Positions 1 through 10,960 of a DNA stretch of 64,000 nt are shown here, in pieces; positions within the stretch are counted from its first letter, which is position 1, and the number at the start of each line of letters is the position of its first letter. The stretch is taken from contig JAFJTR010000066.1 of the NCBI GenBank assembly GCA_022559985.1, forward strand, positions 62,001 through 126,000, written 5' to 3'. This DNA comes from Parastagonospora avenae f. sp. tritici 18332-5. Lineage: Eukaryota; Ascomycota; Dothideomycetes; Pleosporales; Phaeosphaeriaceae. The notes beneath the pieces are model-generated. The model had not been told where the DNA came from, searched no databases, and saw only the letters and a program-made list of their open reading frames with translations. A program made the position numbers and the translations under genes.

Positions 1-693
1 GACATCGAGTTCGAGGACGCTACAGTTCGCTATGCACCAAATCTAGAACCTGCGCTCCAGAACATCACGCTCAAGATACCAGCGGGCAGTAACACCGCAG
101 TAATTGGACGCACAGGCTCAGGCAAGTCTACACTTGCTCTGTCTTTGTTAGCCACCATCGCTGCTGAAAGTGGTACAATTCGTATCGACGGTATCGACAT
201 CTCTACGGTCAGCAAACAAGCCCTGCGTAGCCGCGTCACCTTCCTCGCCCAGGAGCCTGTTCTCTTTCCTGGAAGCATGCGCAAGAATCTTGATCCCCTC
301 GACGAGTACTCCGATGCCGCTTGCGAGTCTGTCCTTTCCAAGATTGCAGGAAACCACAACTGGACCTTGTCCACCAACATCGAAGGTGGAGGCAAAGGTC
401 TCTCACAGGGCCAACGCCAGCTCGTCGGTCTTGCGCGCGCCATGCTGAGGCGAAGCCCTGTGCTCATCATGGACGAGGCGACTGCATCAATTGATTTTGA
501 GACTGCGCAGCGGATTCAGAGCGTGCTGAGAGAAGAGATGAAGCAGAGTACTGTGATCACTATTGCGCATCGTCTTGAGGCGGTCAAAAATGCAGACTAC
601 TGTGTTGTACTGGGCAAGGGAAAATTGATCAAAGCTGGGAAGGCGGCGGATATGTTGAAGGAGGGGAGTGAGTTCAGTGGGATGCTAGCGTAG
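1..693 (+). CDS. ABC transporter, ABCC/MRP type, C-terminal nucleotide-binding domain (5' truncated by window edge)
   Basis: The reading frame is open from base 1 and stops at 691-693, so only the last 230 residues are present. They form a complete second nucleotide-binding domain: Walker A GRTGSGKST, Q-loop in FLAQEPVLFPGS, signature LSQGQ, Walker B VLIMDEAT followed by D-loop SID, and switch histidine in TIAHR. The Q-loop context (EPVLFPGSMRKNLDP) and the LSQGQ signature are typical of the second NBD of full-length ABCC transporters, which export organic anions, conjugates and drugs across the plasma or vacuolar membrane. The membrane domains lie outside the window, so substrate and location cannot be judged. 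No intron is seen in this part. Confidence 0.93.
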   Translation, partial: DIEFEDATVRYAPNLEPALQNITLKIPAGSNTAVIGRTGSGKSTLALSLLATIAAESGTIRIDGIDISTVSKQALRSRVTFLAQEPVLFPGSMRKNLDPLDEYSDAACESVLSKIAGNHNWTLSTNIEGGGKGLSQGQRQLVGLARAMLRRSPVLIMDEATASIDFETAQRIQSVLREEMKQSTVITIAHRLEAVKNADYCVVLGKGKLIKAGKAADMLKEGSEFSGMLA

Positions 694-1294
694 ACGAACA
701 TGACAAAGTGGGAGTTGCATTAAGGGCGTTAGGATTACAACAAGAAAAAAGAATCGTAATGCGTTACAGTAAAGCATACGTAGCAATCGAAAGTGTGTTT
801 TGATCTCTGTGGTTTCCTGTGATTAGGAAGTCTCTGACCTTGACTTTGTGGCGGCGTAGAGAACCACCTGACGCTTTCCGTTACACGATAGTTTAGCTAA
901 TAGCTAGCAAACGCCTTCACGCAAACTTACCAGCCCACTACAATCGACGCCGTTCGTTCACTTGCCCAAACTAGTAGTTTGAATCCCGTCGTGGGATGTG
1001 TGCGCCGGTGGCAGTTTCTTGGAATGGGGCTGACGCGGCTGCGCCACTTATATCCGTGTGGAAACAGCAGGGGGCCTAGGATACGATGAACGCATTGGTC
1101 ACGTCCCGACAAGTGAGAACGCCGCATCTTCCGCGCACGCTGGCCAGCCTGCTTTGCTCTCGTCAGACCGTCTTGACACATATTTCCAGCATGCAAATAT
1201 CCCGATAACCCGTAAAACGACTTCGCAAGCCACCTGAAATTGCCATCGCGTGAGGAATTCTTGGACCCTTTCTCGACTTCATCGGACCCCCGGG
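694..1294. other. Intergenic: ABC transporter 3' flank and AKR1 promoter
   Basis: The 600 bp between the ABC transporter stop and the AKR1 start contain only short shadow reading frames. I see no strong TATA box or repeat. It presumably holds the transporter 3' UTR and the AKR1 promoter. Confidence 0.6.
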
Positions 1295-3656
1295 ATGGCC
1301 TCCGCTCCCTCCTCACCCGACGCGTCGGCGGAGCATGAGCTCGATAATATGGCGGATAATAAGCCGAGCTTGCCAGTGGAAGAGGACATCATGCAGTTGG
1401 CGAGGTTGGGCGAGATTGGAGCGATTCAGAAGCTGTTTGATGGGGGGAGGTTCGATGCGACATATAAAGATGACCAGGGCATAACGCCACTACACGTATG
1501 TACGAACATTCGAGTAGGACATAATGGAGACGCTAACCTTGCTGCAGTGGGCGGCTATCAACAACCACTATGCCCTCTGCCACTACCTCATACAAGCCGG
1601 CGCGCCGATTAATGCGAAAGGCGGTGATGCAGTAGCCACACCCGTCTTGTGGGCAGCGAAGCGCTGCAACTATTACATCGTGAACCTCCTCCTCGACCAC
1701 GGCGCCGATCCGCTCCTTACCGACGACCAAGGCTTCAACTTGCTGCATTCGGCGACTCTCGACGGCAATGTCTACCAGCTGGTCTTGCTCTTACACCAGG
1801 ACATACCCGTGGATATCCCAGATCCGCAATCGCATACGCCGCTCATGTGGGCAGCATACAAGGGCTATCCGTCCTGCGTGGATTTGTTCTTGCGATGGGG
1901 CGCAAACGTGTATGCGACAGACGACCAGGGCTTTACAGGCCTCCATTGGGCGCTAGTCAAGGGATCGCAAGAGTCGATACAGAAGCTCCTCGAGTATGGC
2001 GCGGACCGGTTCGCGAAGAACAATGACGGCAAGACACCAGCTATGACGGCGGAAGAAATGAACACAACACGGCAATGGCATCGCGCATTGTCTCAGGCGG
2101 GCTTCGACAAGGAGGGCAATCCGAAGCATTTTCCCGTACCTGGAGTCAAAGATACGCGGTGGTTCCTGTCGCGCTTCATATTCTTCTCACCGTTTGCGAT
2201 TATTCTGAATGCGCTGTTTTTGCTCAGTTATTTCCCATCGTTTATTGGCATTCCGGCGGCGTTAATAAGTTCGTACTTGATGCAGTGGGCGGCGCAAAAG
2301 TTGTTGTTGTGGGCGCCGTCCAATATGAGGTCGATACATCATACTGTGAGTATTGTAGTATTCAAGTGTTCGGATCGCGCTGACAGCTCCAGCCTTTTCT
2401 TGCTGGTATATTCGCTGGCACACTATTCTGGGTCGGCTTCCGTTGGATAACGACAGTCCTACCATGTACGTTGTAGCCCATCGATCTGGGAATGCGCTTC
2501 TTAACGACCAACAGGGACAATACGAGGAAATTTCTTCCTGAACTTGATGTTTGCGATGTTTTACGGCCTCACGGGTTACTTCTACTTCTTCACCATGACA
2601 TCTGATCCTGGCTTCGTACCCAAGTCATCAAGCAGGAGCGCCTCTAAGGCCGTAATTGACGAACTTATGGAACTACGACAGTTTGACGAAAAGCACTTTT
2701 GTGTTAATTGTATGGTGCGCAAGCCCTTGCGTAGTAAGCACTGCAAGAGGTGTGAGCGATGCGTTGCGAAGAGTGATCAGTGAGTAGTTGATTGATGTTG
2801 AGATAGATGGAGCTAACTTCAGCAGTCACTGTCCGTGGGTCAACAACTGTGTGGCGAACAACAACCACCGCCACTTTGTGTTTTACATACTCTCTCTGGA
2901 GCTCGGTATACTGATGTGGGTAAGGCTGGTACTTGCCTGTAAGTCTATCTCTCCAGGTCGCGAACTTCATTGCTCACAATATCAGACCTTGAGAATCGCG
3001 ATACACCGAAGCATGTTCAGTGCACTATCATCTCCGAGGACTTGTGCAAGATCTACAACAAAGATCCATACACGATCGTGCTGTCAATATGGGCTGCTTT
3101 TCAATTGACATGGGTGACGATGCTCGCATGTGTGCAACTACTTCAAGTAGCTCGTAATTTGACCACGTACGAGAGCATGCGCGGTCATCTACACAGCCAT
3201 ACACCCGCGGATGCAATCAACACATTTGTCACCACTGGCGACACTTCACAAGACGTTACAGGCGCTGGTGATAATTCCAGCACTAATGGCTTCGGCTCCG
3301 GACAAGACACCGGTGATGCTCCACGTCGACCACAGCCCAAGTCTTCCATCTGGGACCAATGGAAACGCCTTCTCGGTCTCGATACCTTTGTCGCAACTGC
3401 ACTTCAAGGGTCACAAGCAGGACAACGGCAGCAGAGGGGCAACCCATGGAGTCGAGGCATTGTCACGAATTGTAAGGATTTCTTCTGTGATGGCAGCCCT
3501 ATGTTTGGACGGAAAGAAGGAGGTTATGCGAGGTTAGCGGGCGACAGAGTCGATTATACACGATTGTACGAAGTGCCGAAGATGAAGTACGCGAGAAGTG
3601 GTGGAGCTGATGGCGGGAGGTATGAGAGCGTTGCTGCGGAGGAGGACGCAGCATAG
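1295..3656 (+). CDS. AKR1: Ankyrin-repeat palmitoyltransferase Akr1 (DHHC protein S-acyltransferase)
   Basis: Six exons: 1295-1495, 1548-2345, 2393-2465, 2515-2779, 2826-2938 and 2986-3656, giving 706 residues with all phases consistent. The N-terminal half (about residues 35-270) is a run of ankyrin repeats of the ADVYATDDQGFTGLHWA kind. Hydrophobic segments follow (RFIFFSPFAIILNALFLL, FAGTLFWVGFRW and others), then the cysteine-rich DHHC domain: HFCVNCMVRKPLRSKHCKRC and, across the exon 4/5 junction, DHHCPWVNNC at about 445-454. Cys448 would be the acylated catalytic residue. Akr1 proteins are Golgi or endosomal S-palmitoyltransferases that modify kinases and trafficking proteins. Yeast Akr1 has DHYC; this copy has DHHC. 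The start was chosen because the following acidic segment leads straight into the first ankyrin repeat. Confidence 0.93.
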
Positions 3657-3977
3657 GCACAATATTAATGAGACCAAACCTTCACTTCAAGTAGGTCCTT
3701 TCGCACCGGAAGTCTTTCTACTGCCGATGCCACGTGCCAAGCTAAAGTTAGACACGCCTATTTCCGATTCCCGGCGTGCCGAGGAGACGGCGAGAACTCC
3801 CCGCGTGGCCGCTAAAGACCTTCAACGTTCCCACATACCAGACACTCGAATTGCTTTGCTTCTGTTTGTTGCGCGTGATACCCCGTGAGCGTATTTCTGT
3901 GGCATGGGCTGGCTCTTTCTGCAGCTCCACACATTTTCTGTGCGTTTTACAAGCTTGTGATCGCGCGCGCAGCGAAT
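3657..3977. other. Intergenic: AKR1 3' flank and AFG1 promoter
   Basis: A 321 bp gap. Open frames extend upstream of the AFG1 start without a start codon in good context. No distinct element was recognised. Confidence 0.5.
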
Positions 3978-5861
3978 ATGACATCATCCGACGCAATTCG
4001 AGGGTTGCGGACCCTTTCGCGACATGCTACACCGAGGCGAATAACACCAAGTGGGAGAGGATTGACAGCGGAGGCAAGGAGATCGATATGTTCGGACTGC
4101 AGGAAAAGCCTAAGAGCTGGAAGAAGCTTGCAAGGGCAGAATGTCAGAGCACGTGCTCAGCTTCCCGCTGTGGCTGCGTGGTCAGGCCCAGGCGCATACA
4201 GAGGGTACGCGCAAGCGGCGCATGAGTGTGCGTAGAATGGAATTGGACAGCGAGTTGGTTGCTGATGTCAATAGACTCGACCGACGACCCCGAGAGGGTT
4301 CACGGACCTATGGCCGAGTATGATGCGCGCGTTGAATCTGGGCGGTTAAGAGACGATGAACACCAAAGAAGTATGACACATGGCGTTTGAGGGAGGATAT
4401 GTACTGAAGGCTGCCAGGTATCATCAAGAATCTTGAAGATCTCCATGTCATGCTTGCATCGTGGACACAACCGACCGTTCGTCAACCTACTATCGAATCT
4501 TTACAACCACCCAAGAAGTCCTTCTTCTCCTTTATGTCGTCTTCGCAACCCGCAGTGGCTGCGCTGCCACCGATCGATTCAAATCTACCAAAAGGCATAT
4601 ACATGTACGGAGACGTGGGTTCTGGCAAGACTATGATGATGGACCTTTTCTTCGACACTCTCCCACCAAACATCACACACAAGACTAGGATACACTTCCA
4701 CGCCTTTATGCAAAGCGTACACAAGGACCTCCACAAGATGAAAATGCAACACGGCAACGACATAGACGCGATCCCCTTCGTCGCCGCCGGCATCGCAGAA
4801 CGCTCCTCCGTCCTTTGCTTTGACGAATTCCAATGCACCGACGTCGCAGACGCCATGATCCTACGCCGCCTCATGGAATCCCTCATGGCCCATGGTACCG
4901 TCATAGTAACAACCTCCAATCGCCACCCCAACGACCTCTACAAAAACGGCATCCAACGAGAATCCTTCATCCCCTGCATCAACCTACTCAAAACGCGCCT
5001 CACAGTCCTCAACCTCGATTCCGACACCGACTACCGCAAAATCCCCCGCCCGCCATCGGGCGTGTACCACCACCCTCTAGATGCATCCGCCAAGACGCAT
5101 GTAGAGCGCTGGTTCCACTTCCTCGGCGACTTCGAAAACGACCCGCCCCACCGCGCAACCCACCAAGTTTGGGGCCGCGAGATCGAAGTTCCCAAAGCGA
5201 GCGGGAAATGCGCGTGGTTCACGTTCGACGAGATCATAGGCCGGGCCACGGGCGCGGCGGATTATCTCGAGCTGACGAGGAATTACGAAGCGTTTATCGT
5301 GACGGATGTGCCTGGGATGAATTTCCGGAGCAGGGATCTCGCTAGGCGGTTTATTACGTTTATCGACGCGATTTATGAATCGAGGGTGAGTGGTTGTGGG
5401 TGGCGAGGGTGATGGGTGGAAGCTAATTGATCATTGTGTAGGCGAAACTTGTCATGACGACGGCTGTCCCGCTAACTGCCCTCTTTCTCGACCAATCCGA
5501 GCTCAACGACGCAGTCACCGCGTCTGCGAAGGCTGGCGCGATACCAAAATCTACCTCCTCTCCCAACGCCACGACCACAATACCTACTTCCTCGGTCACC
5601 AAGGACGACGAAGAAGCTATCTCGGATGTCATGCGCAACCTCATGGACGATCTGGGCATGAACATGACCATGCTGAAGAACAGCAGTATATTCAGTGGTG
5701 ACGAGGAGAGGTTTGCGTTTGCCAGGGCGCTGAGTCGGTTGAGTGAGATGGGGAGTCAGGAGTGGGTGGAGAGGGGGTTGGGGATGGAAAAGAGGGGTGG
5801 CAAGGGGGAGATGGAGGGGTGGATGAGGGTGAGGAGTCGGTGGAGGGAGGATAGTATGTGA
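3978..5861 (+). CDS. AFG1: AFG1/LACE1-family mitochondrial AAA-type ATPase
   Basis: Four exons: 3978-4227, 4275-4370, 4418-5385 and 5442-5861; 577 residues, frame kept at each junction. The first ~75 residues are rich in Arg, Ser and Ala with few acidic residues, as expected of a mitochondrial presequence. The family motif VESGRLRDDEHQ spans the second exon. Walker A is GDVGSGKT at about 180-187, Walker B is VLCFDEFQCTDVADAM at about 245-260, and the sensor region is TTSNRHPNDLYKNG. Afg1 (human LACE1/AFG1L) sits in the mitochondrial inner membrane or matrix and helps turn over oxidative-phosphorylation subunits. The C-terminal exon carries a Ser/Thr/Lys-rich insert before a conserved FAFARALSRLSEMGS segment. 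The presequence call is inference from composition. Confidence 0.92.
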
Positions 5862-6145
5862 GGAGCTGAAAGAGACATGGCAAGAAGATGAATTCGTGGT
5901 CCTTCAGCCTTGGCATCTGTTCTATACGCTCAGCTTTGTCAACGCAAGCCTGGGCGTATAATATAAAGTGTCAGCGTTCAGCCTTTGCATGCATTGGAAA
6001 AGGAACACTTCCTTGCCCGACAGGGCAACCTTCTTGCAAATCTTGCAACATGAACCCGAACACAAGCGAAAGACAGTCATTACAACGACCGAACTCTGAA
6101 TTCCGAGACTTCTTCAGACACATTCGACTTCTGCTGCCATTCACC

Positions 6146-8034
6146 ATGCCTGCTCGTGCCTCTGCTCGAAAATCATCAATGGAGCAACGCAAAGTCGCTG
6201 TGTATCAAAATCGGGTTATGGCAGTCTTGATCAGTCTGCTTCATCTGGTTCCTCTCGCTGGCGCAATCATCCTTTTGGTCCTTCATTGGATGGAATACTG
6301 GGTGGGCGGAGCGTCCGACAACGGCACAACCTTGCAGTTTGCAGCTAAGGTCCACGAACTTTCTATGCAGACTTCTCTCGTGGATATTCTTCTTTGCATC
6401 ATACGAAATCAAGCTCTGGACGGTTACCTACCACTGGGTGCGCTGGCTGGAGCTGCGCAGGCTCAGTAACTCCCCTATCTATGGTCGTTAGACTTCATTT
6501 TTGCCCTTGTTGCCCCAAAGTTTGGGACGTGGCGGAAATTCACATTGGGGTTGTCGATATTGGTACTGCTACTGATGTCTGCGATAGTCGGCCCTACATC
6601 AGCAGTCCTGATGATTCCGCGGCCCGATATGCCACACGTGAATGAAACCAAGATTCGCTATCTCAATGCTCCAGAGGCTGGTCTATTTCCAATACACGTA
6701 AATGGGTCAAACCCTTTGAACTTGTAAGTGACATCTCGCCTCTATCTGGAGTACGTAACTAATGATTGCCACGATACAAGACATGTCGCATCCGGGAATA
6801 AACTGGACGTTGAATATGGCATCATGCCTGATGGTCAGCAGCGTTTCAAATCCATCTGTTGGATTGGGGACGAGCGTTTCTTCGAACATCCATTTGAGCG
6901 AGTTGCCATGTACCTGAGTTCTCCTCAGTCTGAATATAAGGTTAAATTAGGTGGCTGGACGATCGGGACACTTCCGACATCTATGAGCGCACTTCAGCTC
7001 TTGTATCACAGTGCAGCCATATGGTATAACGATACCGAGTACCATAATCTACAAACGGCAGTCACGAATTGGACACTTCAAACCTCCCAGCCTGTTGTTT
7101 TGTCCGAGTGTTCACCCGAATTCAACAGCACCGAAGAAATGTTTTACTTTCGAAGCAACGGTACAACTAGTTTCCTGCGCGACGCAACGGAGCTATACAA
7201 CAAGTTCATCAGGATGAACATAAGTTACATGAATTCGCGTCTATGGGCATCGATGCCTCATGAAGCGACGTCTCTCATCGGATTGTTCGTGCAGACATGG
7301 CCCAAAAATACATATTTCGCCTGCTCGTTGTCGTCTTTCTGGCGGACAACAGTGACCTCGTTCTATCTACCCGATATGGGCTACCTGGTACAAAGTGAGT
7401 GGCTTGAAAGTAGATCAGCCTTGGCCGATAGTAATTTGACACCAATAACGATTGACTCCGAGGGCCTAACGCTAACGCAAGAGGAATGGGAATATGTGGT
7501 ACCCGAATCAGCAAGTATTGCCGCCCTCTTCATGGGTGCACTACCAAAGTTCCTGGCGGTGACGAACTTGACTTGCTTGGTGAACAAACCATGGCCGACA
7601 TGGTCAAGGGATACGATTCGCCTATCATGAATACCTCAACGACTATCAAGATTGATGCAACGATCAGCGGCTTCGGCTACGGTTCCACAGACACAACAAC
7701 TCGACTTTCCCTCGCAGTCATTACTGCCTACTGCATGATAACAGTACTATATATGGCTTACATCATTACTACCGGACGCACATCCATAGCATGGAACTCA
7801 GCAACCGAGCTGATTATACTCGCACTGCGATCCAAGGAGCCAAACGACCTTGGCCATGTGTCTGTTGGCCTCGACTCAATGGACACACTCTGTCGGAGTG
7901 TTGGAATCAGGGTGCATGCTGTGACCATTGGGGAGACTGGAGAGGTGGAAGAAAAGCTAGAATTAGTCTTCGAACACGATGATAAAAACGGGACCAGGGC
8001 GCTGACGAAAGTCGAGCGAAACAAAGCATACTGA
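6146..8034 (+). pseudogene. Broken fungal integral membrane protein gene (nonsense codon plus frameshift)
   Basis: From ATG 6146 a protein-like frame gives an N-terminal membrane segment (VLISLLHLVPLAGAIILLVL) and a conserved-looking block ending LPLGALAGAAQAQ, then TAA at 6467-6469. The same frame continues immediately with LPYLWSLDFIFALVAPKFG and a second membrane segment ending VGPTSAVLMIPRP, so the stop interrupts an otherwise intact frame. A normal intron follows (6724-6780). The frame runs through an N-glycosylation-rich extracellular domain, then slips by one base near 7541-7552. The other frame continues as VPGGDELDLLGEQTMADM, a third membrane segment (LAVITAYCMITVLYMAYII) and an acidic tail to the stop at 8034. 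The family is a large set of uncharacterised fungal membrane proteins that I recognise by sequence but cannot name. The function is unknown and the copy looks inactive unless the lesions are sequencing errors. Confidence 0.7.
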
Positions 8035-8981
8035 GCTAGAAATCCCTTTGCAGACAGCTTCAACATTCTAAAAGATTGAGCACACCAGGCGCCGGCAAAA
8101 TTTGTGCCCGCCTTGTATAACGAGAAGAGGTGAAGAGGTAGCCTGTATATATTTTCAAAGATTTCTGATAGAACTAGGTAGAGTATCTTAGAGTTGCGAA
8201 TATATCTAGACTCCTCTAGAAAACTTGTGATATGTTTACTTCCAACGACTATCAGCTCATGCTGTAGGTGCAGAGCGGGCACGAATTTTGCCGCTGCCTA
8301 GTGAGCAAGTTATAAATCTCGCCTCGTGACTCTAGCTAGACGGTCCGAGACTGTATCGAAATTGATAACAGGTACGTGCAAAACTGTCTGCAACACGTGC
8401 AGAATTTTAGGTTTTTCATAATCGTAGAACTTCCGCACAATTTCAAAGCGAGACTTGATGTACAGTGGAACCTAGGTCGTAAATAGACTTCCAGATGCAG
8501 CAGGCACGACCTCGGGAGCCAAGTCCTCGGAAGGTGGTGTCTCTTACGATACCAAAAGCACATGCTGCAGTATAGGTGCGTTATATTAGTTGGCATTTAG
8601 GCTACAATACATCCCTTTCTAAGTGACGGAACACGACTCTTCTACGCTTTTAATGTGGATGCAAAGAGCGGTCGTATAGCCTTATGACAACTAAGAGTTG
8701 TTGGTCTCGGGGGACAGCTTACTTGTAGACCACCTGTTGTATCTCTCTGTGTCTACTTTTTATCCGTCTTGGCTGGTTGGAAGATTCCCCAAAAGTTCAA
8801 GGTTTGGCGGGCAAGATACTGATCACCTATTGGGATTGAACCAATTCGAGTACGACAAGGATACATTCAGTATTCTAGGTCTTATTCCTCTCGACTACCT
8901 TAACCATATCCCGCATACATATGAGCCTTCACTCTTGATAGCCTTCATCTATGTCTGGGCATATCACAACCTCTCCTGCGT
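8035..8981. other. AT-rich intergenic stretch with a possible transposon-end remnant
   Basis: This 0.95 kb between the broken membrane gene and the alcohol dehydrogenase 3' end looks richer in A+T than its neighbours and has only short shadow frames. At 8461-8473 the bases TACAGTGGAACCT resemble the terminal inverted-repeat start of Tc1/mariner-pogo elements in fungi. No matching inverted copy or transposase remnant was found. Confidence 0.35.
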
Positions 8982-10331
8982 TTACACAAACAATCCTTTC
9001 ACCAAACCCTCAACCGCATCATATACGCCCCCGCTTTCCTGTCCCGAGGCCCTCTTTGTAATAATCGGAATCTGATCCTTCCCAACCTTGTAGTTTCTCA
9101 AATCGCTGTCCAAGCCCAACGTCTTGACCAACTCCAATATCCTATCTCCAACCTTCTCCGCATCCTTCTTCGCATCGCCCGAGGCCGCCTCGCCAATGAA
9201 CGGCAACAAGCGCGCAACCTGCTCCGCCGCCGCAGGATCGTTCGCCTTGAGCTTAACCACATGCCCCAACGTCAAGCACGATGTGATACCATGTGGAATC
9301 CCATACGGAGACCCCAGCGCGTAGCCTAGAGCGTGAGACAGACCTAGACCGCCTTTGATGTTATACCCAAGGAATCCCAAGGATGCAAAAGCCGCGAGTT
9401 GCAGCTTCGTGATGACATCCTCGTTCGTCGGATCCGCGTTGTACTTGGGCAGATTCTCAAACAAGCTCGCAGCAGCCTGCAACGTCAGCCAGCGCGCAGG
9501 CATTTCGGTGGCGGTGGGATGGTAGAGGAGTTCGATGGCGTGGTCCATGGCGCGCAGACCTGTGCTGGTCCACAGGCGTTGGGGTGTTTGGAGCGCGAAT
9601 TGCGCATCGTAGAGAACGACCTGCGGGACGAGTTCTTGGGCCCGGACGCCCGTCTTGACGCCCGAGGATTCGGTGTAGCCCGCCATCATGGTACACTCGC
9701 TTGCGCTCAGTGTCGTTGGGATGGCGATGTGGAACAGCCATTTACCAGACTTTTCGTGCAGGCGGTAGCTTATCGCCTTTGCGGAGTCGATGGGACTGCC
9801 TCCACCGATGGAAATGACCGTGTCGATTGAGTCGTCTTTCCTCACGATCTCTGTCGCCTCGTCGAGCTGGGCGACGGGTGCGTGCTGGCCGATTTTTGAG
9901 AATGTGCCGGCGTGCTTGGTGCCGAGGAGTGACTCTACTTGCTTCACCAAAGGCGTCTTGGTGGCTAGGGATGAGCCGGTGATGATGAAGGCCTTGCTGT
10001 TCGAGCTGGGTAGACAATCGATCAAGTGCTTCTTGACTGAGTCTGATCCATAGTGGAGTTTTTGAAGCTGGGTAGGCTGCCAAAGGCCTGAGAGTGGGTT
10101 GTTGGTTGCATCTGTCATAGTGGGCTTGGCTTTCGTCGTCTTGTTGCGAATACTTGTTGGGCGTCCTGGAATTGGATTCACGGCGCTGAGGCTGTAAGTT
10201 GGTCGTGTTGAGAATGATCGAGTGACTTCAGTTTTGCGTGCAATTGATGTTGACGGGAATCCGAGTCTACAGGCGAGAAGTGATGTTGAGACTGCTGAAG
10301 TGCGGAACGATCGTATGACCTGCTGCAGCAT
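8982..10331 (-). CDS. Iron-containing alcohol dehydrogenase / maleylacetate reductase-like oxidoreductase
   Basis: A single intronless frame of 449 residues. The dinucleotide-binding motif of group III Fe-ADHs, SIGGGSPIDSAKA, is near residues 174-186. The metal-ligand region is present as RAMDHAIELLYHP and GLSHALGYALGSPYGIPHG, which supply the expected Asp and His ligands. The family reduces or oxidises small alcohols, aldehydes or maleylacetate with NAD(P). The substrate cannot be told from sequence, although the IPTTLSASECT segment is like that of fungal maleylacetate reductase relatives. The first ~70 residues are rich in Arg, Ser and Thr and look like a mitochondrial presequence. An internal methionine (MTDATNNPLSG) could start a cytosolic form of about 378 residues. 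Confidence 0.85.
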   Translation of the reverse strand: MLQQVIRSFRTSAVSTSLLACRLGFPSTSIARKTEVTRSFSTRPTYSLSAVNPIPGRPTSIRNKTTKAKPTMTDATNNPLSGLWQPTQLQKLHYGSDSVKKHLIDCLPSSNSKAFIITGSSLATKTPLVKQVESLLGTKHAGTFSKIGQHAPVAQLDEATEIVRKDDSIDTVISIGGGSPIDSAKAISYRLHEKSGKWLFHIAIPTTLSASECTMMAGYTESSGVKTGVRAQELVPQVVLYDAQFALQTPQRLWTSTGLRAMDHAIELLYHPTATEMPARWLTLQAAASLFENLPKYNADPTNEDVITKLQLAAFASLGFLGYNIKGGLGLSHALGYALGSPYGIPHGITSCLTLGHVVKLKANDPAAAEQVARLLPFIGEAASGDAKKDAEKVGDRILELVKTLGLDSDLRNYKVGKDQIPIITKRASGQESGGVYDAVEGLVKGLFV

Positions 10332-10960
10332 AAGTGAATTGTATGTAATTTTACTGAAGGCGATTCAGTACTTGACAGAGTGTATCGCTTAGAGGTTCAA
10401 TCTGAAAATGGTGACGTGAAGTCGTAGTGACGTAAGTACAACAAGCATACGCGCGGTAATTCCGAGGTTGAGGCTCCGAGGTATGAGGGGCAACTTTGGG
10501 GCATGGGATGATGTCAAAATATGGTCCTGAGTACAACGAGCGCATGTCCGCTAGTTAATGCGTGAGCGCAGCAGGAATCAGACGCACGTCCATGATAAGG
10601 TCCTTCTGTTATTAAGTAAATTGGTTGTAGAGCGGAGATGCAACATTATCTCGCGGCTCTGCACTATAATACACTCTTCTTGATCATTGTACGATCATTT
10701 CTTCCGTCACATTTCCCTTTTCTACCAGATGTTGTCGTTATGCCTTTTGATCCCAGATCGACCGAGGAACTTGCGAGACTGTGAGACGCATTTGGTTCAG
10801 AGAAGAGAACCGAACAGAGGTATAAGTACAAGATGTAGGAAAATATACAAGTCTAGAGACCCACCAGACCAATCATGACCGGATGCAAAGACGCCTGCTT
10901 TTTCGCGTGAAAGACTAAAAAGAAGAGAGATGACGAGTTGAGGAAGTGCGATCAGAGCGT
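10332..10960. other. Intergenic: Fe-ADH promoter and Hsp70 3' flank
   Basis: Both neighbours are on the minus strand, so this 629 bp holds the Fe-ADH promoter and the Hsp70 3' UTR. No coding potential or distinct repeat was recognised. Confidence 0.5.

Noticed and set aside
960..1000. Possible tRNA 3' half (TTTGAATCCCGTCGTGGGA)
   Set aside because: No matching stem or A-box nearby; it lies in the AKR1 promoter.
6466..6492. Very short intron explaining the in-frame TAA in the membrane-protein gene
   Set aside because: A GT...AG stretch of about 26 nt exists, but it is too short for fungal splicing and would destroy the conserved LPYLWSLDF segment and the frame.
8825..8850. Possible tRNA B-box (GGTTCAATCC on the minus strand)
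   Set aside because: No A-box, acceptor stem or cloverleaf could be folded around it.
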